Below are positions 10,366 through 22,536 of a stretch of 64,000 nt of DNA, one piece after another. The DNA comes from Amphibalanus amphitrite (taxonomy: Eukaryota > Arthropoda > Thecostraca > Balanomorpha > Balanidae): positions 496,001 to 560,000 of the forward strand of contig NW_024881621.1 of the NCBI RefSeq assembly GCF_019059575.1. The letters run 5' to 3'. Each line of letters opens with the position of its first letter. Within the stretch, counting starts at the first letter, position 1. The position numbers were made by a program, and so were the translations under genes. Under the pieces are notes generated by a model that made no database searches, was not told the DNA's origin, and saw only the letters and a program-made list of their open reading frames with translations.

Positions 10366-12483
10366 AGTGAGTGTTCGTGCTGTGGGGATCCGCCGTGTCA
10401 CTCCTCCACCCTTCTCGGGAGCTCAAACCTTGGAATTTACCATTAATATTTAGTTAGAGCTTAGGAATTTCTCAGCACACAGCCCCTTCAATCATCCCTC
10501 AATGAAATCATCAGAGAAAACCACCATCAAGACTTCAGCATCAGCGTTCAGCGCCGACCACTGCACTGCCACCTAGCGGCGAATCCGGCCTTCACATGGG
10601 CGCCACAGTGCTGCCACCTACACCATACGGCCACCCAAAGGTCGACCTACCGCTGCGCCATCCCTGCCATCTGTCGCTGGCGATGGAGCCAGAGGACCCT
10701 GCTCCGCCGCCTTCCCTGCCATCTGGCGGTACATGTCGTAACTCCACCCTGCCAACGCTGCCAACTACCCTGACTGGCCAGACCGATACGCCACCTACGA
10801 GCTAGGTCAGACCGAACGCTCGTGGTCGTTTAGCGACTGCACTGCCCTCTGTAAGCCACAGCGCGTCAGGGACTCGGGAGTCCGGACCGTCCGCTGAAGG
10901 ATACCAGACAGTGCTGCCATCTGCACTCTGCAGCCCGGGCCGCCTGCCACGCCCGAGTCCCACCTAAAGCCAATCAGCCGTCGTCTAGAGGTCAAGTTCA
11001 CGGTAGACATTATTGATCCGTCGCCTTCAGTCCCAGCAACAGGCAGGCCGCTAACGGCCCTCAGTGATAGTGAGTTGGAGATAGCTGGCGGGCCATCCGC
11101 AGCGATACCTCCATCACGACGGTTGGTGGTCGGCACGACAGTCTCACATGATGAAAAGGGAACGATCCGCACATTCGTTCCACATCATCCGCCCAGTCCC
11201 GTGTCTGGTAGCCTCCTTTCAGGATGATATTAAGGCTATAAATTACGCTATCGACCAGCGCAGTGACCAGCGAGACAGGGGTGCCCTTTGATAGGGGCAT
11301 TTACGACGTAGCCGTGCTCCTCTAACCCCTATCATTGTTGCATATCTTCATTCAAGCGAAATGAGGCATAGGGCGGATGAGAATGATTCTCGTCAATAAG
11401 CTTGTAGTTTTGGTAAGTATTGTGAATAAGGACAGCAGACAAACGAATACAAAAAAGTAAAAGCAGTAAGCTGATAAGCGACTCAATGCACTTCAAACGG
11501 AAAACATGATGGCAGCTGCCGTGAATAAGAATACCGCACACCTAGGTCAAAAAAGAGAGCATATCGTTTCCGGTGCAGAGCGGCCACACCGACGACTTTG
11601 AGAGGTGAGCCACCATAAGCCTGGGGACCGAGTCAACAACCGGCTGTCCGGGCTCGTTCAAGAGGTACTTGACACCAACCAGCCGGCATTAATGTAACTC
11701 GGACTAGCCATGCAATGTGCCATGCACCGCCCGCGTCATAAAGGTAGAAGGCAAGTAAGGGAAAGGGCAGTGACGGCATGTTGATGGCATGCGAGGTGGG
11801 TATAACCAGCACGGCATACGTCAGATACCGCTTTACATCAGCTCCGCCCTTGGTCCTCAGAGACCGACATTAGCTCACACCGTATGTGCAGTTCGCTGGG
11901 CGCTGTCACTAAACCCTCGCCGGCTGGGACAACGTGCATATCACAAACATTGTGTGTGTGAATATCACAGTTCGGACGTGGAAGCCAGGCGACGTCAGAA
12001 CTCCAAACGACGTTAACTTCTCACAGTAGGTTTGTCACAAAGCATGTGCCCGTGGATAACTAAATAGACATATGGTAGACAGGACACATCTCCCAACCAC
12101 ATAGACAACAGAAGTAGCAGGCCCCAGCACAATGAAAATGGGAGTAGAAGCAGTTTTATTTCCAACCACGGTCCACAGCTGAGGTAGTCCCACATCGGCC
12201 ATGACCGTGTCCACTGCGGATAAGCTGAATCCATAGTCCTCTGTATAGCTCTGCGGTTTCCACTGGGCTAAGACCAGACTCATCAGCCTGAGACCGTCAT
12301 AACAACCAGTCTGAGATGTCTCAGCCTGCTGGCCTGGACAGCCTGCAGCTTTGTCCTCAGCACAGACATATCCACACATGACGCAACAGACTCAGACAGC
12401 ACAACACTGAGGCCACGGACGACAAAACATATCCATCGGACGGTGAGACACGTCAAGACTTCAAACAACACAGCACACCCAGT

Positions 12484-14224
12484 CAGTGGCGGATCCAAGG
12501 GGGGGTCACATGGGTCATGGCCCCCCCCCCTTGAGGCCCGGCGGCCCAAAGACCTGCCAGGGGCACCACCGGCCTATCAGGGGTATCACAGTCCTGACAG
12601 GGGCACCACAGGACCGCCAGGGGCACCACAGGCCTAGCAGGGACACCACGGGCCTGGTGTCCCTGGGCCCTGACAGGACTGTAACCCCCCTTACAAGCCT
12701 GAAGTGTCCCCGGCAGGCACGTGGTGCCCCTGACAGGCCTGAGGCGCCCCTGCAAGGCCGGTGGTGCCCCTGGCAGGCCTGTGGTGTCCATAGCAGGCCT
12801 GTGGTGCCCTTGCTAGGCCTCTGATGCCCCTGACAGGCTTGTAATGCCCCTGGAAGGACTGTGGTGCCCCTGGGCCCTGACAAGCCTGAGGTGCCCCTGA
12901 CAGGCCAGTGGTGCCCTTGCTAGGCCTGTGGTGCCCCTGGCAGGCCTCTGGTGCCCCTGACAGGCTTGCGGTGCCCTTGGAAGGACTGTGGTGTCCCTGG
13001 GCCCTGACAAGCCTGAGGTGCCCCTGACAGGCCCGTGGTGCCCTTGTTAGGTCTGTGGTGCCCCTGGCAGGCCTCTGGTGCCCTTGCTAGGCCGCTGGTA
13101 CCCCTGCGCCCGGAGAGGACTGGTGCCCCTGAAAAGTCTGAAGTGCCCCTCGGCAGGCCCGTGGTGCCCCTGACAGGCTCAAGGTGCCCCTGCGAGGCCG
13201 GTGGTGCCCCTGGCAGGTCTGTGGTGCCCCTGGCAGGTCTGTGGCGCCCCTGGCAGACCTGTGTTGACTGGTGCCCCTGCTAGGTCGTTGGTGCCCCTCA
13301 CAGACCTGTGGTGCCCCTGGGCCTTGACAAACCTGAGATGTCTGGCTATGACAGGCTCGTGGTGCCCCTGATAGACCAGTGGTGCCGTTGCTAGGCCTGT
13401 AGTGCCCCTGGCAGGCCTCTGGTGCCCCTGCTACCCCTGCGCCCGGAGAGGACTATGGTGCCCCTGAAAAGCCTGAAGTGCCTCTCGACAGGCCCGTGGT
13501 GCCCCTGGGCCCTGACAGGCCCAAGTTACCCCTGCGAGGTCGGTGGTGCTCCTGGCAGGCCTCTGGTGCCCCTGGCAGGTCTGTGGTGCCCCTGGCAGGC
13601 CTGTGTTGACTGGTGCCCCTGCTAGGCCGCTGGTGCCCCTCACAGGCCTGCGGTGCCCCTGGAAGGACTGTGGTGCCCCTGCCCCTAGGGGTGCTCATGG
13701 GCCCAACAGGCCCGTTGTGCCCCTGACAGGCCTGTCGTGTATACTTGCTAGACCTGTGGTGCCCCTGCTTCCTGGCAGGCCTGTGGTGCCCCTGGCGGGC
13801 CTGTGGCGCCCCTACAAGGCCGTAGGTGCCCCTGACAGGTTTGTGGTGTCCCTGGAAGGACTTTGGTGCCCCTGACAAGCCTGAAGTGTCAAGGACAGAC
13901 CCTTTAGACGCCAGGGTCAAGTTCGTCGGACTGACAACGATTTGCTTACCTGATAACGTTCCTGGTAAGTACTCACTACTCAGCGTCCACAACATATATA
14001 CACATAGCACATTCATATATACTTGCTTACAATTGGTAAATGTGGTTGTGGCTAAGAGTTAAGATACTGACTAAAAATAAAAAATAAAAAGGAAAAAAAC
14101 TGAAAATGGGGGCATCACCAAAATGAAGTGGACGAAATCCGTTGAGTTTTTTATTTTGGGTATAGGTAGGGGCACCACTTCGATTCATGACCCTCCCCTT
14201 GGAGTTTTCCTGGATCCGCCCCTG
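12484..14224. mobile_element. hAT-like element with minisatellite core, 8-bp TSD
   Basis: A perfect 8-bp duplication CACCCAGT lies at 12476-12483 and 14225-14232. The ends are CAGTGGCGGATCCA and, inverted, CAGGGGCGGATCCA (13 of 14 identical). CAG...CTG ends with an 8-bp TSD are typical of hAT elements. Nearly all of the interior is a 20-bp minisatellite; about 300 bp at the right (13920-14224) is unique. The long open frames across it, on both strands, come from the repeat and are not genes. Confidence 0.8.
12555..13890. repeat. minisatellite, about 20-bp unit, with an orientation switch
   Basis: The unit is close to GGCAGGCCTGTGGTGCCCCT, repeated dozens of times with scattered variants and occasional expanded units containing GGGCCCTGAC. 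The first about 85 bp run in the opposite orientation (GGGGCACCAC). The switch falls at a short perfect inverted repeat (GGGACACCA / TGGTGTCCC) at 12640-12663. The array lies wholly inside the hAT-like element. Confidence 0.8.
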
Positions 14225-14630
14225 CACCCAGTCCACAGTCAGCACGACACCATACCACACGCTCAGGCCACAGACAGCACAACACGCTCAGAGTTCAAAC
14301 GGAAAATCACACCCAGCCCAGACGACAATGGAAAGTGGTGGTCTGATGCGACCATACAAGGCTGACATCAGCTCCGAGAGCCGGCTTCCTAACCAGACTG
14401 ACATTCGAACCAGCCACGTTAGCGTCCACCATCGCCAGCAGGGGAATAACATAACATCTGCCTCTACTGCCAAACATCTACCGCCTTTTGATGATGCACC
14501 AGACCTGGTTGCCTGTGACTACCTGCATATCTCTGGCCCAAGGTAGTTATCATAAATCACCCTCCCCCCACCCCACTCAACCGGTACAGATCCGACTCCC
14601 CAGCCATACCGCCCGGCGCTCGGCACTCAC

Positions 14631-14856
14631 CCATGACGGGGAACGGCTTGGCCTTGGTCAGGATGGTGGAGCGGGAGACGGCCGAGCTGGGCGGCTCGCC
14701 GGCGATCCTGCCGCTGCCGCTGACCGTGCTGACGCCGCTGCTACAGCCGTTGACGCCGCCGCCGCCCGACGAGCAGCCGTTGCCGAAACCGCTGGACGCC
14801 CCACTGCCATTGGGGCAGTCCATAGAATGGGCCACGCAGGCCGGACACAGGCTGCC
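14631..14856 (-). CDS. internal coding exon, Ser/Gly-rich, product not recognised
   Basis: On the minus strand the acceptor (CTGTGTGTTTCAG, exon starts at 14856) and the donor (CATGG/GTGAGTG, exon ends at 14631) are both strong and bound a 226-bp open exon, starting in phase 0 and ending in phase 1. It reads GSLCPACVAHSMDCPNGSG, then a Ser/Gly/Cys-rich linker (CSSGGGGVNGCSSG, STVSGSGRIAG), then SAVSRSTILTKAKPFPVM. The other two frames hit stops. The CPAC...MDC cysteines could bind metal, but I see no known domain. The candidate exon at 33376-33429 (minus) ends in phase 0 and could be spliced directly to it. No neighbouring gene suggests a function. A real exon is well supported by the splice sites; its identity is open. 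Confidence 0.6.
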
Positions 14857-16134
14857 CTGAAACACACAGAGGTGGAGGGGACGGTTAGAGACCTGGCGAA
14901 GACTGTCATGGACGGAGCAGAGCTGGGACCAGAGCTACACACTGACTGTCCTGCCCTACACAGACAAACGGATAGGTCAGCGGACGGACACAGGCTGCCC
15001 TAAAAACACACAGACGGGAAGATAGGGTTAGAGACCTGTGCGGACTGTCAGTTAGGACCAGAAAAGGCCCTAGCTCTGTGACCGGAAAAGGCCCTGTGTT
15101 GTCCTGGAAAATATGACGCAAAGGCAGGACGAAACGGTCAGATAAAATAAAGGGCAAAAAAAAAAACGGGAGGAAATCGGCACTGTACGGTACTCCGGAG
15201 GAAGGACAAAGCCACAAAGGCATGTTATTTACAAAGACAGCAGTAGTGCTTGAAATGAATCATAACATGTCATCAATAAATGTTTTAAGTAAACGAAGTC
15301 TTCAAAAGACCAACACCACCCAGTCAAAGTCAAGGGCCGTCCGACTGAGACGAGAAATAAGCGCGACCACAAACTATGGACAGTCCTCAGTCTGCCAGAC
15401 ACCCCGCCCGCCAGCCGAATTTCACCGCAATGCCCGGCCACTGACCGGCCGACAGAGAGCTGGCCTCGCAAGTCGCATCCGGCAGAGTGGTCAACGGGAC
15501 ACGAGCGCGTCAGACAGGCCGGGGGACACGGCCTCTGTTTGGGGCCCGCGGAGCACGAGTTCGAACTCTATGTGAGATCGAGGGGACACGACCTCTGAGG
15601 CCCGCGAAACAGCCCTGTCTGGATGGCAGACCGGTCGGAAAACAAATCAATCCTGGCTCTCAGCAGCGCACTTCCAGATTCAACCAGAGGTCACGGCACA
15701 TGCTTGGTCAGCGACGGGTTACCGCACAGTGCACACCTCTGGGCCCAGAGAGATCGTGACAAACTCCTCGGGGTCACCGATGTGTTACGGTCCGTCACGG
15801 ACCACCGTTAATTTCCAATGAAAGAGCGTCAAGCGGATCAAGCAAGCGACATAAGGCACAACACAACCAATGAGAATGGCGGGCTGAAGTAATCTGGTCG
15901 AACGACAAAGGGTAGTCTCGCCTTCAATAATTGAATCCGCTCAAAAGAAAATGAAATCCCCCTTTCGCCATACTCGTCTAATCCGTAATGTCATCTTGGT
16001 TATTGCAGGAGCCTCACCATGAGCCCGCAGTATGGTCTATCGCAATACGATTACAGACAGCCTGCGACTCCCAGATGCACCACTCACCAGTGCACTCCCC
16101 AGCTCATATCCATACATGAGGCACTCCCCGCATT
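14857..16134. other. likely intron of the minus-strand gene, no other feature
   Basis: If the exons at 33376-33429 and 14631-14856 belong together, this is intron. I see no repeat with definable ends. At about 16010 a good acceptor-like tract (TTGGTTATTGCAG) precedes an ATG frame on the plus strand, but that frame has no donor before running into transposon remnant. Confidence 0.35.
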
Positions 16135-16190
16135 AGCGTCGCTACGGGGGGGCAAGCGGGGCAGCTTGCCCCCCCAACCTCCGACCGGGC
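16135..16190. mobile_element. remnant end of a hAT-like element
   Basis: GCGTCGCTACGGGGGGGC followed by a palindromic G/C tract resembles the terminal part of hAT elements with ends of the GTGGCGTAGC...GGGGGG type. No partner end or TSD is found nearby, so only a fragment remains. Confidence 0.3.
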
Positions 16191-16569
16191 ACCCCCTGAG
16201 ATCGATACAGATCCGATGAGATTTTGGAGTCGGGAAAAAATGGGGGTACCTTTCTGAGGAATGCCTGTGAGGTCAGACTGTTGGAGCGTGCAGTTCAAAC
16301 CAAAGTCAGAGTCGCACTCGCCAAAATCTTCAAGACTGCGACTCCATACTCGGAAATGTCAATGCTGTGATTCATTCCATGTTCCTAGTTGGTTCTTTAT
16401 TACATTTTGCAGCTGATTTTCATAAGTTTTGGAGTGCTGACACATAATCTTCGTTCAAAGCGTGACACGAAATCTTCGGGGCCTTTCTCAACTCTCGTCA
16501 AATGTCTACGACAGGCTCAAGTACCGTTCAAGTGCCGCAGGGTTCATGAGCTTGCTTTTCACACAGGCT

Positions 16570-17180
16570 CCTAAGGAGCTCCACTGAGCTCTAGGAAGCT
16601 TTCGGAGGGCCCAAACCGGCCTCTGAGAGTCCCACTGGTGTCCTGAGGGCCCATACAGGGATCTTTGAGCACCTTATACATACGTAGACCTCTGAAAGGC
16701 CACACGAATCTTTGAGGATGCCTTCGAAAATTTCTGAAAACCTCAACTGACCTCAGATAGTTCAGCTGAACTTTTGAGGCGGCAGACTTTATTAACCCCA
16801 AGCCGGCGGCGGCATCTGAGGTCACAACTCACGTGTCCCTCTGAGGGCCGCAACACATGTTTCTTATGTCCCTACCTACGTAGGGTCCTTAAGGATTCGA
16901 CACAGACCCCGACGTTTCACACTGTTATTCGAGGGCTCCAGGCTCACCCTGGGCCTAGTCTCTTAGCGCCCGCCGCCCACACAGGTTTCTGAAGACTCGT
17001 GTGCCCTAAAGGGCTTTCCGAGCCCACCTTGGGCTCGGAAAGCCCTAAAGCACCACATACACGTAAATATTTGGGGTGACCCACGCCGATCTCCGGGATC
17101 CTAAGCAGGCTTCTGAGAGTCCACACTGACCCTGAGTGGCCTGAAATGGCCTGGAAGTCGCAAGCCTATCTCTAAGGGAT
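16570..17180. repeat. degenerate minisatellite-like DNA, about 30-bp period
   Basis: Loose repetition of GAGGGCCC / CTCTGAGAG-type motifs every 25-35 bp, similar in style to the array at 57304-58262 but far more diverged. Boundaries are approximate and no transposon ends are visible around it. Confidence 0.35.
17011..17045. repeat. perfect 16-bp hairpin with 3-nt loop
   Basis: GGGCTTTCCGAGCCCA, loop CCT, then the exact complement, with CCCTAAAG directly repeated around it. It lies in the degenerate repeat. No U-tract or gene adjoins it, so it is probably a repeat by-product, not a terminator. Confidence 0.6.
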
Positions 17181-20052
17181 CCCTTGCCGCTATGCCGCGC
17201 GTAACTTTTGGTCCCGTTAAATATTTTTGCTCGCGTTTGCAGTGCTTCCCTTCACACGAAAAACGAGAAAATTTTTGTTCACACTCGAGTGAACAAAACA
17301 CTTCTTCTCACTGCAGCAAAGATGAATTATGTACTTCCGATTCACACTTCCGACATTCACTCTCAGTCTCCGCCGAATGCCCAATTCTTAGCTACAATCG
17401 GCGGCTGGGATAAGCCCGATGCATTTCTCGTAAAACCTCGGCATGCATGCGTGAATGGAGGTTTTAGCACGGTGATCAGATCACCCTGGTTTTAGACTGG
17501 GTCCCACTGCAGTGCGTCGGCAATCGCATCCACTGTAATTCTACCGGTCGTTTTTGTCCATAAATTTTCAAAATTTTGTTGGTTTTTTTTTGCAAAAAAA
17601 AATCATGCCATAGCTAGAAGGAAAACTTTGTCACCATCGGATTCCTCGCACCATTGCTCGTCGAATGATATGTAAAACGAGTGAGTAACGGTTGGGGAAA
17701 GGCAAGATTTAACACAAAATTTGATTTTGCCCCCCCCCCCAACCGAAAATGTCTGGCGACGCCTAAGACTCCCCGACACCACACCGCCGACCCTGACAAT
17801 GACCGGGGCGGGGGCGGGGGCGGGGGCGGGGGCGGCCGGGAGATCGCCGGTCTCAGACACCCACAGAGCCGCGTCGATCGATGACGGCGTCGGCGGCGGC
17901 GGCCCGGTGCCAGGGAGGGCGGGTCGCCCGTCCGGCCGGGATCGGTGGGGAGTCACCGCTCTTATCGGGGCACTACTCCGGTCAGAGAGGAGCGCAGCGC
18001 ACAGCGCAATACCACAGCGCAGTTCAGAGGCGGCGGGGTCAACGCGCACTGACCGGGGTGCAGAAAAGGACAGCATGCAGCGCGACTGCTCTGCCAGCGG
18101 GAGAGGGCCAGTGATCGGCGCCGGTCAGACCAGCCAGGAAGGACGAGGAGGGGAGAGGCGCGGTGCGTTGTTGGGGTACTACGCAGCAGCGGCTGCGACT
18201 CGGCCGACGCACTCCACTGCGTCCCCGAGTCGCCACAGGCTCTGAGTCTGGCTACGCTACTGGACAGTGTTACGACACGGGAGCGACTCCAGAGCACTCG
18301 CGCCTTTATAATGTGCAGGTCACCGTCGCGGTCCGTAGGGACGGATCTGAAGATATTGTGGGCGTTTATACACAAACGATACGAGCGCCACCTCAGCCGG
18401 AGATCCAGAGAGGCATTTTTCTTCATACATCACCAAAAGAAGCGAAGACAATGCGATAGGACTTTCTGACGAAAGGCGTCAAAGGGTACACTTAACCAAG
18501 GTTAGCGAGCACAATATCAGATAGACAATATAGCAGGAAAGAACGCACGATCCAAAATCCATTAAATGTAGAGCTGTGTATGCTTTGCATAATGACAAAT
18601 TCACATGAATGAATCATAGGTTGCCAAAAAGGTCGGAAGAAAATCGGCAGATTTTTAACCAGACTAGTTTGGACACAAAGGTCTCACTGTCTTTCAGCTT
18701 TCCTTCCTTGATGTTCCATTCATGAAACTGATTCATCACACAGCTCGTATACCACCCCTGATACGCCACCCTCCCGACCCATCAGTCAGACCCTCTCCAC
18801 ACCTGCGCAGCAGAGATAAGAGAGGACAGAGGACGGTCAGGTCGGCTCAGCGTCACCATGGCAGGTCGCCATTGACGGTGTAAATACGGGGCTGGCCGGG
18901 TCGGCCCTGGCCGTGGGACGTCGGCCAGGCCAGGAGTTGGCACCCCCTCTGACGTATGGTCCCTCCCCACCCGGCCCCACACACAACCGGCTACCTCTGA
19001 GACGCTGATCTCAGTCGGTTCCTTATGTAACCGACGCCGGACGGCATACCAGCCCGGTGGGTCAGGCTCAGTGACGACACTCACGTAACACAAACGAAAG
19101 GATTCCTAGATCAAGATAGGGGGATCAAAACAACCTGCAACCTGACCCACCCGAGTGGCATTGATGGCGAAACGAAAACGGAAGTGAAATACGTGAATGA
19201 CAGAGAGGGAAGGCACAAAACAAGCGCACGTCACCGCAGACCTTAGTGATCATCCGTGACCAAGGTGCGAGCTGGGATGGCCATCCCACCGCACGCTCAG
19301 CCCTTGATTGAGCTGATCTTATAGCTTCCGTTCTCAGAACCTCTCAGACTACCACAATCACATTGAGCCGATCACCCAATATTGCCAGGATGCAATACAG
19401 CCCATCAGTCTCGACATCAAACATCAGCGATCGCCGTGTCAACATCATCATAGCCGGGAAGAGCGGACCGACGCTCTCGGCAGCTCTACGTGCTTCTCAG
19501 AACAGCCAAGTGGCTGAGTGGCTGCTACGCTCAATGCTCAACGCTCAGCCAGACTCTCATACGTTCTGAGCACCACTCTAGCTTTTCGAGCAACTTCAGA
19601 GAGGAGCCGGAGTTTGGCAGCTCCAGACCAGTTTACATCAGTAGAATCCGACAGGGTGGGAGGGTGAGGGAGGCAGGGCGGGGTAGAGTAGACGGCGACC
19701 GTACGCAGCAACCTTGACCGTGGCCGCTGCTCCAATCATGCAACACAATACAACATACAACACAATCATACAACAATGTATTATGCCCGGACTGGCAGAT
19801 ATCGCCGGACCCCAGCGTGTTGAACACAGCGCCCATAGATCGGGTACCGGAGTCGATAGTATAGTCAGATGTGCCGCACGAACCGACCGGGTACACGGTG
19901 TATCCTGTTCAAAGATCATCGGCTGGACCCCGACACTGGTGACGCCTGATATCGCCCGATGTCTGGTGACGGCAGACGTCATCCGATGACGGCCGCGACG
20001 CGCCAACAATGGCAGTAGCGTGACCGAATGCCGACGGCGTCACCACTCACCA
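17181..20052. other. no gene seen; short GGGGGC simple repeat at 17805-17835
   Basis: Mixed-composition DNA. A (GGGGGC)n run of about five units lies at 17805-17835. Open frames at 17.6-18.5 kb are Arg/Ala-rich on both strands, as expected from GC-rich DNA. No transposon ends found. Confidence 0.4.
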
Positions 20053-20081
20053 CCAGCTATGGCCGCTCCAATCGGCCATAG
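20053..20081. repeat. 11-bp inverted repeat, 7-nt loop
   Basis: AGCTATGGCCG ... CGGCCATAGCT forms a perfect hairpin. A second small hairpin (TGGCT/AGCCA) follows. No gene or terminator context. Confidence 0.5.
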
Positions 20082-20747
20082 CTTTGGGTATATTTGGTTT
20101 CGCCGTATGGCTGGCGAAGCCAGCTGTAATAGCATTCTTCGACTTTACTTCATTTTCTATTTTTTTTTTTCGGTATGATACTGGCAATAATGCTCTAAGC
20201 TAGCAGTTTTTTCAGCCGATAATGGATAAATTCTTTAAAAACGATAAAAAACGATCTTTCAACGTCAGAATCTCTCGAGGTGTTCGATGCGCAATAGCAC
20301 AAAGAATGCCACGACACTGCTCATCCTGTCACTCTACAAAACCCTGATGCGAGCCAGATCTGCTAGGAATACCTACGTTCACACTTCCTTGGCCTAGAGC
20401 AGCCTTTGCAGGCGTTCCCTTTTCTGGAGCGTCACACAAGTTCGCAGTTTGTCGCACCACCAATCGCGACTTGCGAAGCATCCGCGTCAATGGATCGACG
20501 TGCGTAGTTGAACCAATGCTGGTTAGTATTAGCTTCCGTCTGTTCATTCGCGTGTCGGCGGGACCGGACCTTGCACAATCTGAACGGTCCTGCTGCGCAA
20601 CCGGTGCACGCCGCACACTGCACACTGCACACTGCACAGTGCACAGTTGCCGGCCCCTTCACGGTCAGTGTCACTCACCGTGCAGCTAGCAGGCGCGACT
20701 GACAAGAAACGGCTGGCGAGTCTCTTACGAACCTGTGTCCAGGGCAG

Positions 20748-20990
20748 CCTACGTCTCAGAGCAATGTGTGTTGGACGCTGGTCGCCGATGCAGCCGCTTG
20801 GTTGGCTGGGTAAATAATATGCATCGCTCAAAGGCTGGAGTGATTTTCATTTTTCTCTTTTCAGTTTTCATCTAGCCTAAATTCAGCCTACGTTTCAGCT
20901 CAATGGAGGCGGAGACGGCCGGCCGGCCGATTGCTTGACTCGGTAAACAATATTGCACACTGAATCGCTCAAAGGCTTGGGGTGAGTCTC
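20748..20990. repeat. diverged tandem duplication, two copies about 135 bp apart
   Basis: The segment starting GCCTACGTCTCAGAGCAATG and ending ATCGCTCAAAGGCTGGAGTGA recurs as GCCTACGTTTCAGCTCAATG ... ATCGCTCAAAGGCTTGGGGTGA. The ends are well conserved and the middles diverged. A short CACACTG repeat lies just upstream at about 20614-20640. Confidence 0.45.
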
Positions 20991-21540
20991 ACCGGCGGAA
21001 GATAAACACTACACAGCCACGGCAAAGTGAGATTCCGGTCCAAGATGACAATAACCATTCCGTGGGATTCGACGTCAGGACAGGCAGAGAGGTAAGGCCA
21101 CTAAAGCACCTCAACCGAACGGAGCTTAGTCCATTTTGCCAAAATGGACGTGGTGTCATCAAGTTTCAACTGCAAATTGGATAGACAGATACAGAGCGCA
21201 TGGGGCACAGTCATGGAGAAGCGCGTTAAAGGTAGTGTGCCAGCTTTCCTGGACCGTATGGAGTTAATGGCCCAGATAAGGAGAACCGGATTTTTAGAAC
21301 TTATCCATACCTTCAAAACTCATGGAAACGTCTTAAATTCTTCAAATTTTGAGTACCCCAGTGCGAAATTCGCCCCGACGGGTTGTCGGTCGTACCCCAA
21401 CCACATTTCACACCACTATGAACAATAAATGCACACACTGAAATCGCTATTACCGATAGGCTCATCCAATCAAGTTTCGATAAACCCGTTCATCATCATC
21501 TCCTGCGGTTTCGAACACGCCTGTTAGGTGGTGCGGTAGA

Positions 21541-22536
21541 CCGCGCCCAAAGCCAGGGCCCCGGTAACGTGAGGCAGCCGAGTCGGGGCAGCGTGCGCTG
21601 ACCCAAGCCGCCGGGGCCGCGCGTCCTCCCGGTGTCATGTGATAGCCCGGGGCTGCCCGCGGGGATGCGGTAGGGGTCCACGTCAAAACAGCTAGTGACT
21701 ATTGAGCTAGTGACTTTTGAGCTAGTACAAAAGAGCTAGTGCTTCAAAACAGCTAGTGACAACACAGCTAGCGCCAAAATAGCTAGTCATGCAAAATAGC
21801 TAGTGCATTAAATCAGCTAGTGACTAAACAGCTAGCGTCAATATAGCTAGTAGAGCAAAATAGCTAGTGCTTCATTATAGCTAGAGCTATAGAAATCGCT
21901 AGCGTCGACTAATAGCTAATAAGCAAAATAGCTTATTCGTAGAGCAGCTATTATAGATTCTTTCCCGACGAAGAGTCCCCACGGGTAGAAGGAGCAGAAG
22001 AGCACCGTAGTTTGACAAAATTATTTGAAATGCTAGGAGGGCAGAGGACGGGATCCCTAGGACAAACAACAAATTATAAGCGGGGCACCGGGGAATTAAA
22101 GAGATGGCATATCGCGGGAAATACATATTTACAGTCATAGATATCTTGCATTTTTGAAGCGAAGTGAATGGGAAGGGAACAGAGGTCCAACGAAATTGCT
22201 ATTTTGACGATAGCTATTTCGTCACTAGCTGTCTTGAGGCACTAGCTCTTTATGCTTCACTAGCTACTTTGACGCTAGCTGTTTTGTCACTAGCTGTTTC
22301 TAAGCACTAGCTATTTTGCTTCACTAGCTATTTTGACGCTAGCTGTTTTGTCACTAGCTGTTTTGAGGCACTAGCTGTTTTGTACTAGTTCAAAAGTCAC
22401 TAGCTCAAATGTCACTAGCTATTCTGACGTGCACCCTGCGGTAGACCGCGCCCAAAGCTGCGGCCCCGGCTTGGGTCAGCGCACGCTGCCCCGACTCGGC
22501 TACCTCACGTTACCGGGGCCCTGGCTTTGGGCGCGG
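21541..22536. repeat. palindrome with 70-bp arms, split by a foldback element
   Basis: The arm 21541-21610 and the inverted arm 22467-22536 are 70 bp long and differ at one position. Without the 763-bp insertion and its TSD the arms would lie about 85 bp apart. The arms are GC-rich and start CCGCGCCCAAAGCCAGGGCC. Confidence 0.8.
21674..22436. mobile_element. foldback element built of GCTAGTG repeats, 8-bp TSD
   Basis: The perfect 8-bp duplication TGCGGTAG lies at 21666-21673 and 22437-22444. The left arm (about 21674-21940) is a tandem series of AGCTAGTGAC-type units alternating with A-rich spacers (CAAAACAGCTAGTG, CAAAATAGCTAGTG). The right arm (about 22190-22436) is the inverse. The terminal motif is GGGTCCACGTCA on the left and GGGTGCACGTCA on the right. 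About 250 bp of non-repetitive centre holds no gene. Superfamily unassigned; the 8-bp TSD suits hAT- or P-type transposition. Confidence 0.75.

Noticed and set aside
12486-13875. Several long open frames on both strands in the 12.5-14 kb region.
   Set aside because: They follow the 20-bp minisatellite and are repetitive peptides, not genes. The same applies to frames at 57227-57932, 45042-45462 and 63343-63968.
16019-16136. ATG frame (MSPQYGLSQYDYRQPATPRC) after an acceptor-like TTGGTTATTGCAG.
   Set aside because: No donor before it enters transposon remnant at 16135; composition inconclusive.
17011-17045. Strong hairpin considered as a transcription terminator or histone-type 3' stem-loop.
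   Set aside because: No adjacent gene, wrong stem length and sequence for a histone stem-loop, and it lies in degenerate repeat DNA.
21144-21428. 94-codon plus-strand frame with a fair start context (CCAAAATGG).
   Set aside because: It runs across the possible TTAA/TIR boundary at 21226-21242, has no splice sites and no recognisable domain.
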